Below, one piece after another: positions 15,387 to 23,832 of a stretch of 64,000 nucleotides of DNA. Both the position numbers and the translations under genes were made by a program. Origin of the DNA: JAENVU01 sp031422675. GTDB taxonomy: Bacteria; Actinomycetota; Acidimicrobiia; IMCC26256; JAENVU01. The stretch spans positions 3,076-67,075 of the forward strand of contig JANPMG010000172.1 in NCBI GenBank assembly GCA_031422675.1. The letters run 5' to 3'. The number at the start of each line of letters is the position of its first letter. Positions within the stretch are counted from its first letter, which is position 1. The notes beneath the pieces are model-generated. The model had not been told where the DNA came from. It was given only the letters and a program-made list of their open reading frames with translations, and ran no database searches.

Positions 15387-17126
15387 ATGACCGACGGATA
15401 TCTCACCGACTGGCCGATGAGCGAGCGGTTCCCGCACTACACCCGTGCGAACGCCGGCGAGGTGATGGGCGATCCGGTAAGCCCGCTCGGCTGGACCTAC
15501 GGCTGGGAGGGAGCGATGGTGCTCGGGATGCGCGACGGGTGGATCCGCGGCGGCACGCACGAGATGGCCGATTTCGATCCCGAATATCCGGAGACCTTCG
15601 GGATGTTCGGCGGGTACTTCTATCTGAACCTCGCGAGCTGTCGGCTCCAGGGGGTGCGCAATCCCGGAGTGACCGTCGAACAACTCGACCTGGCGTTCTT
15701 CGGGCACCATCCCGACGTGCCTCCTTATGTTGCCCATCCGGACGACGAGAAGCCGCACCTGGTCGAGAAGATCGCAGCGAATACGGCTTGGGTCATGTCG
15801 GCCGAGACGTGGCCGGAACTCGATGAGGACAAGGCCGCCGCGAATGCCCTCCGGGAGAACCGGGGCGACTTGAGCGCCTACTCGGATGAGGCGTTGCTGG
15901 ACCGGGCCCGAACCATTCGCCCGATGCTGCGCCACCTCTTTGAACAGCACGTCGTGTCCGGATCGAGTGCCGCGGTGGCGCCGGGTGTCCTGGCTGCAGT
16001 CGGTGAGGGCATCGGTGATCCGACGATTCCGATGAAGTTGCTCGCGGGCATTGGCGATGTCGATTCGGCGTTGCCCAGCCATTCGCTGTGGGCGATGTCA
16101 CGCAGCATCCGGCACGACGCCGGACTCACCGCGGCCTTTGATGCGAGCACCCATGGTGTCCTCGCGCGGCTCGGGTCCGAGGACTCCGCGCCGGCACGGG
16201 CGCTGCTGGCCGACTGGGACTCTTTCATCGACGAGTTCGGTTCCCGCGGTCCCAACGAGTGGGACATCCACGCCGACAGCTGGGAGACGGAACCGGCGCT
16301 TCCTCTCGCCGCCCTCGATCGGGTGCGCTTCCAGACCGACGAGGAGTCTCCCCACCTGCGTCACGATGCGGCCGTGACCCAGCGCGAGGCTGTGACCGCC
16401 GAGGTGCGGGCCAAGGTCGCCGACAACGCGGAGCTTTCGGGCATGCTCGAAGCCGCGCTGGTGGCGACCACAATGATGGCGTACCGCGAACGCACCAAGA
16501 CCACCATCGTGAAAGTGATCCACGAAGCGCGGATGGCGTTTCGCGAACTCGGGCGCCGACACCTCGAGGCCGGGAACCTCGACGATGCCGACCACGTCTT
16601 CATGCTGATCGGCTCGGAGCTCGACGCCTTCGTCGCCGACCCGGCGTCGTTTCGCGAGCCGCTGCGTGAACGGGCGGTCGACTACTTGGCGCTGTGGGAG
16701 ATCGAGCCACCGTTCATCATCCGCGACGGCGATCTCCCGCCCCTGAGTGCCTGGGAGCGACGCACCGAGGCGGCAGCGGTGCCGGTCGCGGCGGCCGGGT
16801 CACAGATCACCGGCGTGTCGGGCTCGCCTGGGGTGGCGCGCGGCATTGCCCGGATCGTGCTCGACCCCTGTGATCCCACTGCTCTGGAACCCGGTGACAT
16901 TCTCATCGCGCCGTACACCGACCCATCGTGGACACCGCTCTTCATGACCGCGGGTGCAGTGGTTGTGGACGTCGGTGGCCAGATCAGCCACGCGGTCATC
17001 GTCTCGCGCGAGCTGGGGCTTCCGTGTGTCGTGTCGGCGACCGGCGCCACCGGCCTCATTCCGCCCGGTGCCACCGTCGAGGTGGACGGCAACACGGGTG
17101 TGGTGACCGTGATCGGCGCCGCCTGA
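15387..17126 (+). CDS. PEP-synthase-like protein with swivelling phosphohistidine domain, no ATP-grasp
   Basis: This 579-residue protein lacks the N-terminal ATP-grasp domain of PEP synthase and PPDK. About 450 residues of mostly helical sequence are followed by the PEP-utilising mobile domain: SGSPGVARGIARIV, GDILIAPYTDPSWTPL, then GGQISHAVIVSREL, whose His is the phosphate carrier. This layout matches the PpsA subunit of phenylphosphate synthase (known from Thauera), which phosphorylates phenol with a separate ATP-grasp PpsB. No ATP-grasp gene lies in the window. The ATG follows GGAAGG and the shared operator. It overlaps the P450 gene by one base (TGATG), so a role in phosphorylating a phenol or alcohol before or after hydroxylation is plausible but inferred. 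Confidence 0.8.
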   Translation: MTDGYLTDWPMSERFPHYTRANAGEVMGDPVSPLGWTYGWEGAMVLGMRDGWIRGGTHEMADFDPEYPETFGMFGGYFYLNLASCRLQGVRNPGVTVEQLDLAFFGHHPDVPPYVAHPDDEKPHLVEKIAANTAWVMSAETWPELDEDKAAANALRENRGDLSAYSDEALLDRARTIRPMLRHLFEQHVVSGSSAAVAPGVLAAVGEGIGDPTIPMKLLAGIGDVDSALPSHSLWAMSRSIRHDAGLTAAFDASTHGVLARLGSEDSAPARALLADWDSFIDEFGSRGPNEWDIHADSWETEPALPLAALDRVRFQTDEESPHLRHDAAVTQREAVTAEVRAKVADNAELSGMLEAALVATTMMAYRERTKTTIVKVIHEARMAFRELGRRHLEAGNLDDADHVFMLIGSELDAFVADPASFREPLRERAVDYLALWEIEPPFIIRDGDLPPLSAWERRTEAAAVPVAAAGSQITGVSGSPGVARGIARIVLDPCDPTALEPGDILIAPYTDPSWTPLFMTAGAVVVDVGGQISHAVIVSRELGLPCVVSATGATGLIPPGATVEVDGNTGVVTVIGAA

Positions 17127-18385
17127 TGGCGCTGGCTCCCGACGGCTTCGATCTCACCGATCCGCAGGTGCAGCAAGCCCCCCATGCTCACTACGCCGCC
17201 ATGCGTTCCGACGGCGTCCAGTACTTGCCGGCGAACGACGCGTGGGTGGTCCTGCGCCACGAGGACGCGTTGACGGTGTTGCGCGATCCGTTCACGTACT
17301 CATCGCAACTCGGCTCGAATCGCGAACAGCCGTCCGCAGCGGCGCAGGCCGAGATCGAGCGGATCGGAGCCCAGGGTCTGGCCCGACCGAGGACCCTGCT
17401 CGACAATGATCCACCCAGTCACACTCGTTACCGCCGGCTGGTTTCGAAGGCGTTCGCGCCACGCAAGATTGCCGAGCTGCGACCGTTCGTGGAGTCGGTC
17501 GCCGACTCCCTCATCGATGCCTGGGACGACCCGTCCTCAGTGGAACTCGTCCCCGAGTTCAGCGTCCCGCTCCCGGTGCAGGTCATCACGAAGGTGCTGA
17601 ACCTGCCCTCGGAGCGTCATGGCGACTTTCGTCGTTGGACCGACGCCAGCACCGCCACCATCGGGGCCAGCGTGTCGGATGATCAACACATCGAGAACGC
17701 GCGGATCACCCTCGAACTGCAGGAGTTCTTCGTCGACCAGTTCGAGCAGCGTCGGGTCGAACCCCAGGATGATCTGCTGACCGCGTTGCTCAACTCCCAC
17801 GTTGGTGGCGGAGAAGCCGGAACTCCCGCCGTACCGCTTGAGCTGCCGGAGCTGGTCCGGATCGCTCAACAACTCCTCGTCGCGGGGAACGAGACGACCA
17901 CCAAGTTGATCACCGAGATGATGTGGTTGCTCGCGGTCAACGCGGGGGAATGGGAACGGGTCCGGGCTGACCCCGACCGGATTCCGAGGGTGGTCGAGGA
18001 GAGCCTGCGGCTCTCGAGCCCGAACCAGGGGATGTCACGGATCGCCATGTGCGACAGCACGCTGGCCGGCGTCGACATTCCCGAAGGCGCGCGGCTGGTG
18101 GTGATGTTTGCGTCGGCCAACCGCGACGAAGCGGTGTTCGGCTGTCCGAACGACCTCGACCCCGACCGCGATCACCTCTCTGACGAGTTGTCATTCGGTC
18201 ACGGGATCCACTACTGCGTGGGCGCGAGCCTCTCCCGGCTGGAGGCGATCGTTGCCTTAGAACGATGTGCAATCCGTGTCGCCTCCTACCGGCTCCACGA
18301 CGACAACGACTTCGAGTACCTGCCGAGCGTGGTGCTCCGGGGACTCAAGCGACTCCACCTCGATGTCACCATGGCCCCCGCCTGA
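17126..18385 (+). CDS. Cytochrome P450
   Basis: This 419-residue soluble bacterial P450 has the oxygen-binding I-helix motif AGNETTT, the ExxR motif EESLRL and the haem loop FGHGIHYCVGASLSR, whose Cys ligates iron. The start is ATG 17126, overlapping the preceding stop by one base; an in-frame extension back to 16928 is shadow of the phosphotransfer gene. Redox partners are not encoded nearby. It is the second gene of the operon under the 15335 operator. The downstream gene is convergent with a 17-base gap. Confidence 0.93.
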   Translation: MALAPDGFDLTDPQVQQAPHAHYAAMRSDGVQYLPANDAWVVLRHEDALTVLRDPFTYSSQLGSNREQPSAAAQAEIERIGAQGLARPRTLLDNDPPSHTRYRRLVSKAFAPRKIAELRPFVESVADSLIDAWDDPSSVELVPEFSVPLPVQVITKVLNLPSERHGDFRRWTDASTATIGASVSDDQHIENARITLELQEFFVDQFEQRRVEPQDDLLTALLNSHVGGGEAGTPAVPLELPELVRIAQQLLVAGNETTTKLITEMMWLLAVNAGEWERVRADPDRIPRVVEESLRLSSPNQGMSRIAMCDSTLAGVDIPEGARLVVMFASANRDEAVFGCPNDLDPDRDHLSDELSFGHGIHYCVGASLSRLEAIVALERCAIRVASYRLHDDNDFEYLPSVVLRGLKRLHLDVTMAPA

Positions 18386-18402
18386 CGCGCGGTTCGGGAC
18401 AG

Positions 18403-21400
18403 TCAACCGTTGGCCCGGACTGCGGTGCCGTACGTGGCGAGCGCCTCGCGCAGGGCGGCATCGAACCGAGCGATGCCGTCGAGCTTGCGGTGCTCGTAGC
18501 CCCGAACGGTCGCAGGGAGCGAGGCGATATCGATCGCATGGTCGAGAGACTCGGTGGTGAGGCCGTCGATCAACCGGTCAACCGCTGATCGGTAGTCCGC
18601 GGCCAGTTTTCGCTCTGCCCGTCGAACCTGGGTGTGGCCGAACGGGTCCCACGGGGTACCGCGCAGGCGCTTTCCCTTGGCCAGCACCGCCAACCCCGGG
18701 GCCGCCCACGTTCCTACCTTGATCTTGCGCTCCCGGCCGAGGGCCCGGAGCAGTGGAGGATGCAGGCGCCACGAGATCTTGGCCGGCCCGTCAACGAGGG
18801 TGGCCGCAGCTTTCAGAGTCGTCGGGTCGACGAGCAACCGGGCCACCTCGTACTCGTCCTTGTACGCCATCACCCGATACAGCTCGAGCGCGACTGCTTC
18901 GGAGAGCGCCCACGAGCCCGTCGCGACTCGTTGCTCTGCGGATGTCGTCCGGATCAGGTAGTCCAGGTATTCGCCCGCCAACCGTTCGCCGTCGAATCCC
19001 AATAGCTCGCACAACCGCAGCGTCACGTTCGTCACCAGCTCGACGGGAGCCCCGGCGTCGATCAGTTCGGCGACTCCGCGCTGGATCGTCGCGGGCAGCT
19101 CGGCACCGCGAGCGTCCCGGTCGCCGGGGCGCGGGTGTTGCGCGAGGGCACGATCGACCGCGGCGGGGTCAGCGAACGCGGCGCGCCCCCACGCGAAGGC
19201 GGCATGGTTGGCGGCGACCGCCACGCTGTTCAGCTCGATCGCCGCGGTCATCGACGTCGGGGTGACCGGAAGGATGCCCGCCTGCACGGCCATGCCGACG
19301 ACCACCAGATTGGCGGTGGCCGGATCGCCGACCAGGCGATCGGCGACCGCTTCGGCATCGACCCACGCGGCGCCGGGCCGACCGGCCGCCTCGATGCGAT
19401 CGCGGAGACGCTGTGGGTCAGTGATCGCACGCTCGGGGTGAAGCACCATGGCGACCGTCGCCGTCCGCGAACTCGAGCCGACGACGCGGGTTCGCTCCGG
19501 TGCGGCCGCGACGAGGGTGGCGTCGGCCGCAGCGACGATTGCGTCGAACGCGAGAAGCCCGTGAGCTTGGCCCGCGCCCACATGGTTGCCACCGACCTCC
19601 TCGCCGGTTCGGCCGAACACCACGTCGCTCACCACCGGACCCGCCTTCTGGGACAGGCCGGTCTGATCCAGGCCGCGCACCTCGAGCCCGTCGAGCATGG
19701 CGGCGGTAGCCACGATCTGCGCCGCGGTGACCACGCCGGTGCCGCCGACACCCGCCAGCCGAACCTTGGCGGACGCCGGCGCGGGCACTGGATCTGGGAG
19801 GTCGAAAGGGGGTGACACGGTGGGGAGCAGGGTCGGGCGGTCGGGTCCGAGGCGAGCCGCGCCGCGATGCCACCACCGCGACGGCTTCGGTTCCACGGTG
19901 ATGAACGACGGGCAGTCGCCGTCGAGACAGGTTTGGTCGAGGTTGCAGGTCGCCTGGTCGATGCGGGTCCTGCGTCCGAGCGGGGTTTCGACGGGCTGGA
20001 CCGAAAGGCAGGCGCTGCGCTCCCCGCAGTCACCACATCCCTCGCACACGCGCTCGTTGATCAACACCCGGGCCGCGGTGGCAAGCTTTGGGTCTCGCCG
20101 TCGGTGGCGGCGCAGCTCCGCTGCACACGGCTGGTCGTGGATCAAGACGGTGACCCCCGGTATGGCCGCGAGCTGCTCGTGGGCCGTGATGAGCAAGCCA
20201 CGGTCCCAGAGATCGACCCCGGATGGCAGCTCGGAGCGGGGGGTGCGGTGGACGTCGTCGGTGGTGATGATGATCCGGGCCACGCCCTGGGCCTGCAGCA
20301 TCCGGCAGATGTCGCCCAGGCCGCGTTGGCCGGCCGGGCGCTGTCCTCCGGTCATGGCGACGTGGCCGTTGTGGAGCAGCTTGAACGTGATGTTCACGTC
20401 GGCGTCGACCGCGGCTTGTATCGCGAGCTGACCGCTGTGGAAATAGGTCCCGTCGCCGAGGTTCTGGGTGAAGTGTTTCGTTTCGACGAACTCGGCCATG
20501 CCGATCCAGGGTGCGCCTTCGTTGCCCATTGCGGTCACGCACACGATCTCGCCGACGCGATCGTCGTTGCCGAGGAGCGCCATGGTGTGACAGCCGATCC
20601 CGGCGCCGACCAGGGTTCCCTCGGGCACGCGCGTGGATTGGTTGTGCGGGCAACCGGAGCAGAAGGCAGGTGGCCGGCTGTCCAGGACCGGCACGTGCAC
20701 GCGCTGACGGTCCGACAGGGCGGGGATGAGGAGGTGCCCGATCCGATCGGTCAGCGCGGCGCGCAACGGTTCGATCATCCGGTCAGCGCCGAGTGGTCCG
20801 TGCCCGGGAATTTGCCGGCGGCCCGTGCGGTCGAGTTTGCCGGTGACGATGGGTTGTGCGGGGGCCCCGTAGAGGGCGTCTCGGACCAAACGCTCGAGCG
20901 ACGGGTTCATCTCCTCGACGACCATCACTTCCTCGAGCCCGACCGCGAACGATCGCACCACCGCGGGATCGAAAGGGATCGGCATCTGCATCTGCAGGAC
21001 GCGCACGCCGGCGGCGGCCAGCGCTGCGTGATCGAGGCCGAGGCGGGAACAGGCATCCATGAGCTCGAGATAGGTGAGGCCCGATGCAATGATCCCGAGC
21101 CACGCTGACGGTGCGTCCACCGTGATCCGGTTGAGTTGGTTGGCCACTCCGTAGGCCATCGCGAGGTCGGCGCGTACGCCGCGCAGCTGCTGTTCGATTT
21201 CGAGCGAGTGGGCCGAGAGTAAGAGGGCATCGGGTCGGCATCGGTACGGCTCACCGTCGATCGTGGGCATGACGGGAGTCACCCGTCGGGGGTCCAGATG
21301 CACGGTTCCCGACCCGTCTGCAACCGCCGACACGATCTTCAACCCGACCCAGAGGCCGCTGGCCCGGGACAGGGCGATGGCGTGGCGGCCGAGGTCCAAG

Positions 21401-21945
21401 GCTTCACCGACGTCGGCGGGGTAGAGGATCGGCAGGTGCAGGTCGATCATGGTCGCGTCCGAGGAGGACGGGATGGTGGAGGACTTGGCGGCGGGATCGT
21501 CCCCAACGATGGCGACCGCTCCGCCGAGGGGGGAGGTGCCGGCGAACACGGCGTGGCGCAATGCATCGGAAGCGCGGTCGAGGCCCGGAGCCTTGCCGTA
21601 CCAAAGGCCCACGACCCCGTCGTAGCGGGCGTCGGGTCGGGTGGCGGCGAGCTGGCTACCCATCACCGCAGACACCGCGAGTTCCTCGTTGACTGCGGGC
21701 CACAACACGATCGGCAGGTCCGGGGCGAGTCGGGCGGCGCGCGCGAGTTCGCGGTCGTACCCTCCGAGCGGGCTCCCCGGGTAGCCCGACGCGAACACTG
21801 CGGTGTTGTGGCCCGCGGCGCGGTCGGCCCGCAGTTGCTCGACGGGCAGACGCGCGAGGGCCTGGACGCCGGTGCAGAACACCTGCCCCTCGTCCTTGGT
21901 GATCCAATCCTGGAGCTGGTAGGTATCGTTCCTCTGATCATGCAT
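18403..21945 (-). CDS. Fused indolepyruvate ferredoxin oxidoreductase (alpha and beta in one chain)
   Basis: This 1,180-residue protein fuses the IorA and IorB functions. The TPP region contains GIGCHTMALLG and TAMGNEGAPWIG. A ferredoxin-like segment near residues 630-690 has Cys in VCEGCGDCGERSACLS and CNLDQTCLDGDCPS. The gamma-type domain begins RLAGVGGTGVVTAAQ, and a C-terminal domain of ~220 residues closes the chain. It oxidatively decarboxylates an aryl or branched 2-oxoacid to the acyl-CoA, reducing ferredoxin. It lies 75 bases downstream of the acyl-CoA synthetase gene on the same strand, so both probably feed acyl-CoAs into one pathway. The ATG at 21945 has GAGGAACGA a few bases before it. 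Confidence 0.9.
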   Translation of the reverse strand: MHDQRNDTYQLQDWITKDEGQVFCTGVQALARLPVEQLRADRAAGHNTAVFASGYPGSPLGGYDRELARAARLAPDLPIVLWPAVNEELAVSAVMGSQLAATRPDARYDGVVGLWYGKAPGLDRASDALRHAVFAGTSPLGGAVAIVGDDPAAKSSTIPSSSDATMIDLHLPILYPADVGEALDLGRHAIALSRASGLWVGLKIVSAVADGSGTVHLDPRRVTPVMPTIDGEPYRCRPDALLLSAHSLEIEQQLRGVRADLAMAYGVANQLNRITVDAPSAWLGIIASGLTYLELMDACSRLGLDHAALAAAGVRVLQMQMPIPFDPAVVRSFAVGLEEVMVVEEMNPSLERLVRDALYGAPAQPIVTGKLDRTGRRQIPGHGPLGADRMIEPLRAALTDRIGHLLIPALSDRQRVHVPVLDSRPPAFCSGCPHNQSTRVPEGTLVGAGIGCHTMALLGNDDRVGEIVCVTAMGNEGAPWIGMAEFVETKHFTQNLGDGTYFHSGQLAIQAAVDADVNITFKLLHNGHVAMTGGQRPAGQRGLGDICRMLQAQGVARIIITTDDVHRTPRSELPSGVDLWDRGLLITAHEQLAAIPGVTVLIHDQPCAAELRRHRRRDPKLATAARVLINERVCEGCGDCGERSACLSVQPVETPLGRRTRIDQATCNLDQTCLDGDCPSFITVEPKPSRWWHRGAARLGPDRPTLLPTVSPPFDLPDPVPAPASAKVRLAGVGGTGVVTAAQIVATAAMLDGLEVRGLDQTGLSQKAGPVVSDVVFGRTGEEVGGNHVGAGQAHGLLAFDAIVAAADATLVAAAPERTRVVGSSSRTATVAMVLHPERAITDPQRLRDRIEAAGRPGAAWVDAEAVADRLVGDPATANLVVVGMAVQAGILPVTPTSMTAAIELNSVAVAANHAAFAWGRAAFADPAAVDRALAQHPRPGDRDARGAELPATIQRGVAELIDAGAPVELVTNVTLRLCELLGFDGERLAGEYLDYLIRTTSAEQRVATGSWALSEAVALELYRVMAYKDEYEVARLLVDPTTLKAAATLVDGPAKISWRLHPPLLRALGRERKIKVGTWAAPGLAVLAKGKRLRGTPWDPFGHTQVRRAERKLAADYRSAVDRLIDGLTTESLDHAIDIASLPATVRGYEHRKLDGIARFDAALREALATYGTAVRANG

Positions 21946-22020
21946 AGGTCTGAGACCGCGATTCTCACGCTGGGGTTGAACAGTGTGTGACTCTGATCGA
22001 CGCGAACCGCCGTCGAATCG

Positions 22021-23634
22021 TCAGATGGTGCGCCCGGAGCCTTCCCAGTAGGGGTCGCGCAGTTGGCGTTTGAGCAGCTTGCCGGTCGGGGTGCGGGGGA
22101 GCGCAGCACTGAACTCGACGGTTCGGGGTGCCTTGTAGCCCGCGAGGTGCTCACGCACGTGGTCGATGAGATCGCGCGCGAGATCGTCGGTGGGTTCGAC
22201 GCCCTCGACCAACTCGACGACGGCCTTCACCTGCTCGCCGAACTCGTCGTCGGGAACGCCGAACACCGCGGCGTCGGTGACCGCCGAGTGCGTGACGAGC
22301 ACGCCCTCGATCTCGGCCGGGTAGATGTTGACCCCACCGCTGATGATCATGTCGATCTTGCGGTCGGAGAGGAACACGAAACCGTCGTCGTCGACGAAAC
22401 CGATGTCGCCGAGGGTGCCGTAGCCGTCACTCGAGTGGGCCGCCGCAGTCTTCTCCGGCGCGTTGTGATACTCGAAGTCGTTGCCCATCAGGCTCTTGAA
22501 GTAGATCTGTCCCGACGTGTTCGGCGGGCACTCATGGCCGTCGTCGTCGAGCACCCGCAGGTCGATAGTGGCCAGGGCCTTTCCGATCGAGCCGGGCCGT
22601 TCGAGCCACTCCGCACCGGAGATCATGGTGAGGAATCCGCCCTCGGTGCCGCCGTAGTACTCGGTCACTTTCGGCCCCCACCATTCGAGCATCGACCGCT
22701 TGACCGCCGGTGGGCACGGGGCCGCGCCGTGGTAGGCGACCACGAGCGACGAACCATCGAAACTCCCGCGGACCGACTCGGGCAGCTTCAGCATCCGCAA
22801 CAGCTGAGTGGGCACGAGATGGACGTTGGTGACTGCGTGGCGATCGATGAGATCGAGGGTCTCGGCGGGGTCGAACTGGTGGCGCATCACCACGGTCGAA
22901 CCCCGGCCGAGGAGGGGGAACATCGAGAAGACCCATTGCGCGGAGTGGTACATCGGTCCTTCGAGCAGCGTCACGCCGTCGGTCGGCAAGCCGAGCATCT
23001 CCGAGAACCCGGCCCCGATCAGTTCGAGCATGCCGACGTCGGCCCCGACGGCCGTCAGCGATGAGCGGACGCCCTTCGGGAATCCGGTGGTGCCGGATGT
23101 GTAGAACATCGGCCCACCCATGGCCTGGTCGGGCGGTTCGGTCGGTGCGCCCGATGCCAGGACGGATTCGTAGGCCTCGAACGTCGCGGACTGAGCGATG
23201 TCATCGGTGGCAGTAGTGCCATCGTTGGTCGTGGTGGCGTCGGTGGTGGACCCGATGACGATGCGCACGGGGCACACGGTTCCGAGCCGATCGGCGGCGG
23301 CCCGACCGACGGCGAGGAACTGGTCCTCGACCACCAGCGCGTCGGCGTCGGCGTCCTCCACCACATAGACGAGTTCGTCCTCCACCCAATGCCAGTTGAC
23401 CGGCACGATCACCCACGCGGCATGTGCCGCCGCCAGCGTGACCTCGAACGCCTCGCGGCGGTTGCCGCTCATCAGTGCGACCGTGGATCCCGGTCCGAGA
23501 CCGCGAGCTCGCAGGGCATGGATGAAGCGGTTGGCCCGCTCGTCGAACTCGGCCCAGCTCGTGGAACCGCGCTCGTCGACGAGCGCCGGCGCATCGCCCT
23601 TCCGGGCGGCGATCGGGCGCAGGAGTTGGGTCAT
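22021..23634 (-). CDS. AMP-dependent acyl-CoA synthetase
   Basis: This 537-residue adenylate-forming ligase has the P-loop FYTSGTTGFPKG, the YYGGTEGG motif, the hinge LSDRKIDMIISGGVNIYP and the catalytic Lys in TPTGKLLKRQL. The start is ATG 23634, behind GAGGAAC; the frame stays open far upstream (to 24057) but that part is antisense of the oxygenase gene. It is divergent from the carotenoid-type oxygenase, sharing a 198-base promoter region with the operator at 23767-23781. It probably activates an acid released by that oxygenase, or a fatty or aromatic acid. Confidence 0.92.
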   Translation of the reverse strand: MTQLLRPIAARKGDAPALVDERGSTSWAEFDERANRFIHALRARGLGPGSTVALMSGNRREAFEVTLAAAHAAWVIVPVNWHWVEDELVYVVEDADADALVVEDQFLAVGRAAADRLGTVCPVRIVIGSTTDATTTNDGTTATDDIAQSATFEAYESVLASGAPTEPPDQAMGGPMFYTSGTTGFPKGVRSSLTAVGADVGMLELIGAGFSEMLGLPTDGVTLLEGPMYHSAQWVFSMFPLLGRGSTVVMRHQFDPAETLDLIDRHAVTNVHLVPTQLLRMLKLPESVRGSFDGSSLVVAYHGAAPCPPAVKRSMLEWWGPKVTEYYGGTEGGFLTMISGAEWLERPGSIGKALATIDLRVLDDDGHECPPNTSGQIYFKSLMGNDFEYHNAPEKTAAAHSSDGYGTLGDIGFVDDDGFVFLSDRKIDMIISGGVNIYPAEIEGVLVTHSAVTDAAVFGVPDDEFGEQVKAVVELVEGVEPTDDLARDLIDHVREHLAGYKAPRTVEFSAALPRTPTGKLLKRQLRDPYWEGSGRTI

Positions 23635-23723
23635 GGGCGTTCCTCGTGTGAGTTCTTCGAGACCGTCATGGCTTCGGTGGTTGATCGGGGCGACGGACCG
23701 TATCCGGTCGCCGACGCCGTGAG

Positions 23724-23747
23724 GCGGGTGCGGGTGCGGGTGCGGGT
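23724..23747. repeat. Hexanucleotide repeat (GCGGGT)4
   Basis: Four exact copies of GCGGGT run in tandem in the divergent promoter region between the acyl-CoA synthetase and the oxygenase, 20 bases before the operator at 23767. Copy number could vary by slippage and change promoter spacing. Confidence 0.8.
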
Positions 23748-23766
23748 CGGCGCTTCCGCCGACCTG

Positions 23767-23781
23767 GTGAACAGTGTTAAC
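23767..23781. promoter_or_regulatory. Palindrome GTNAACANTGTTNAC before oxygenase gene
   Basis: GTGAACAGTGTTAAC is an imperfect 15-base palindrome with arms GTNAACA and TGTTNAC around one central base. A second copy with two mismatches lies at 33836-33850 next to a TetR gene. The size and symmetry fit a TetR-type operator. A -10-like TAACCT overlaps its right edge (23778-23783) on the plus strand. Confidence 0.6.
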
Positions 23782-23832
23782 CTCGCCGACAGTGCCGAGC
23801 AAGCCCGTTTCATCGCGGAAATGGAGTACGAG

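Noticed and set aside
23389..23832. N-terminal extension of the carotenoid oxygenase
   Set aside because: It overlaps the divergent synthetase gene and the operator; the family N-terminus begins near 23833.
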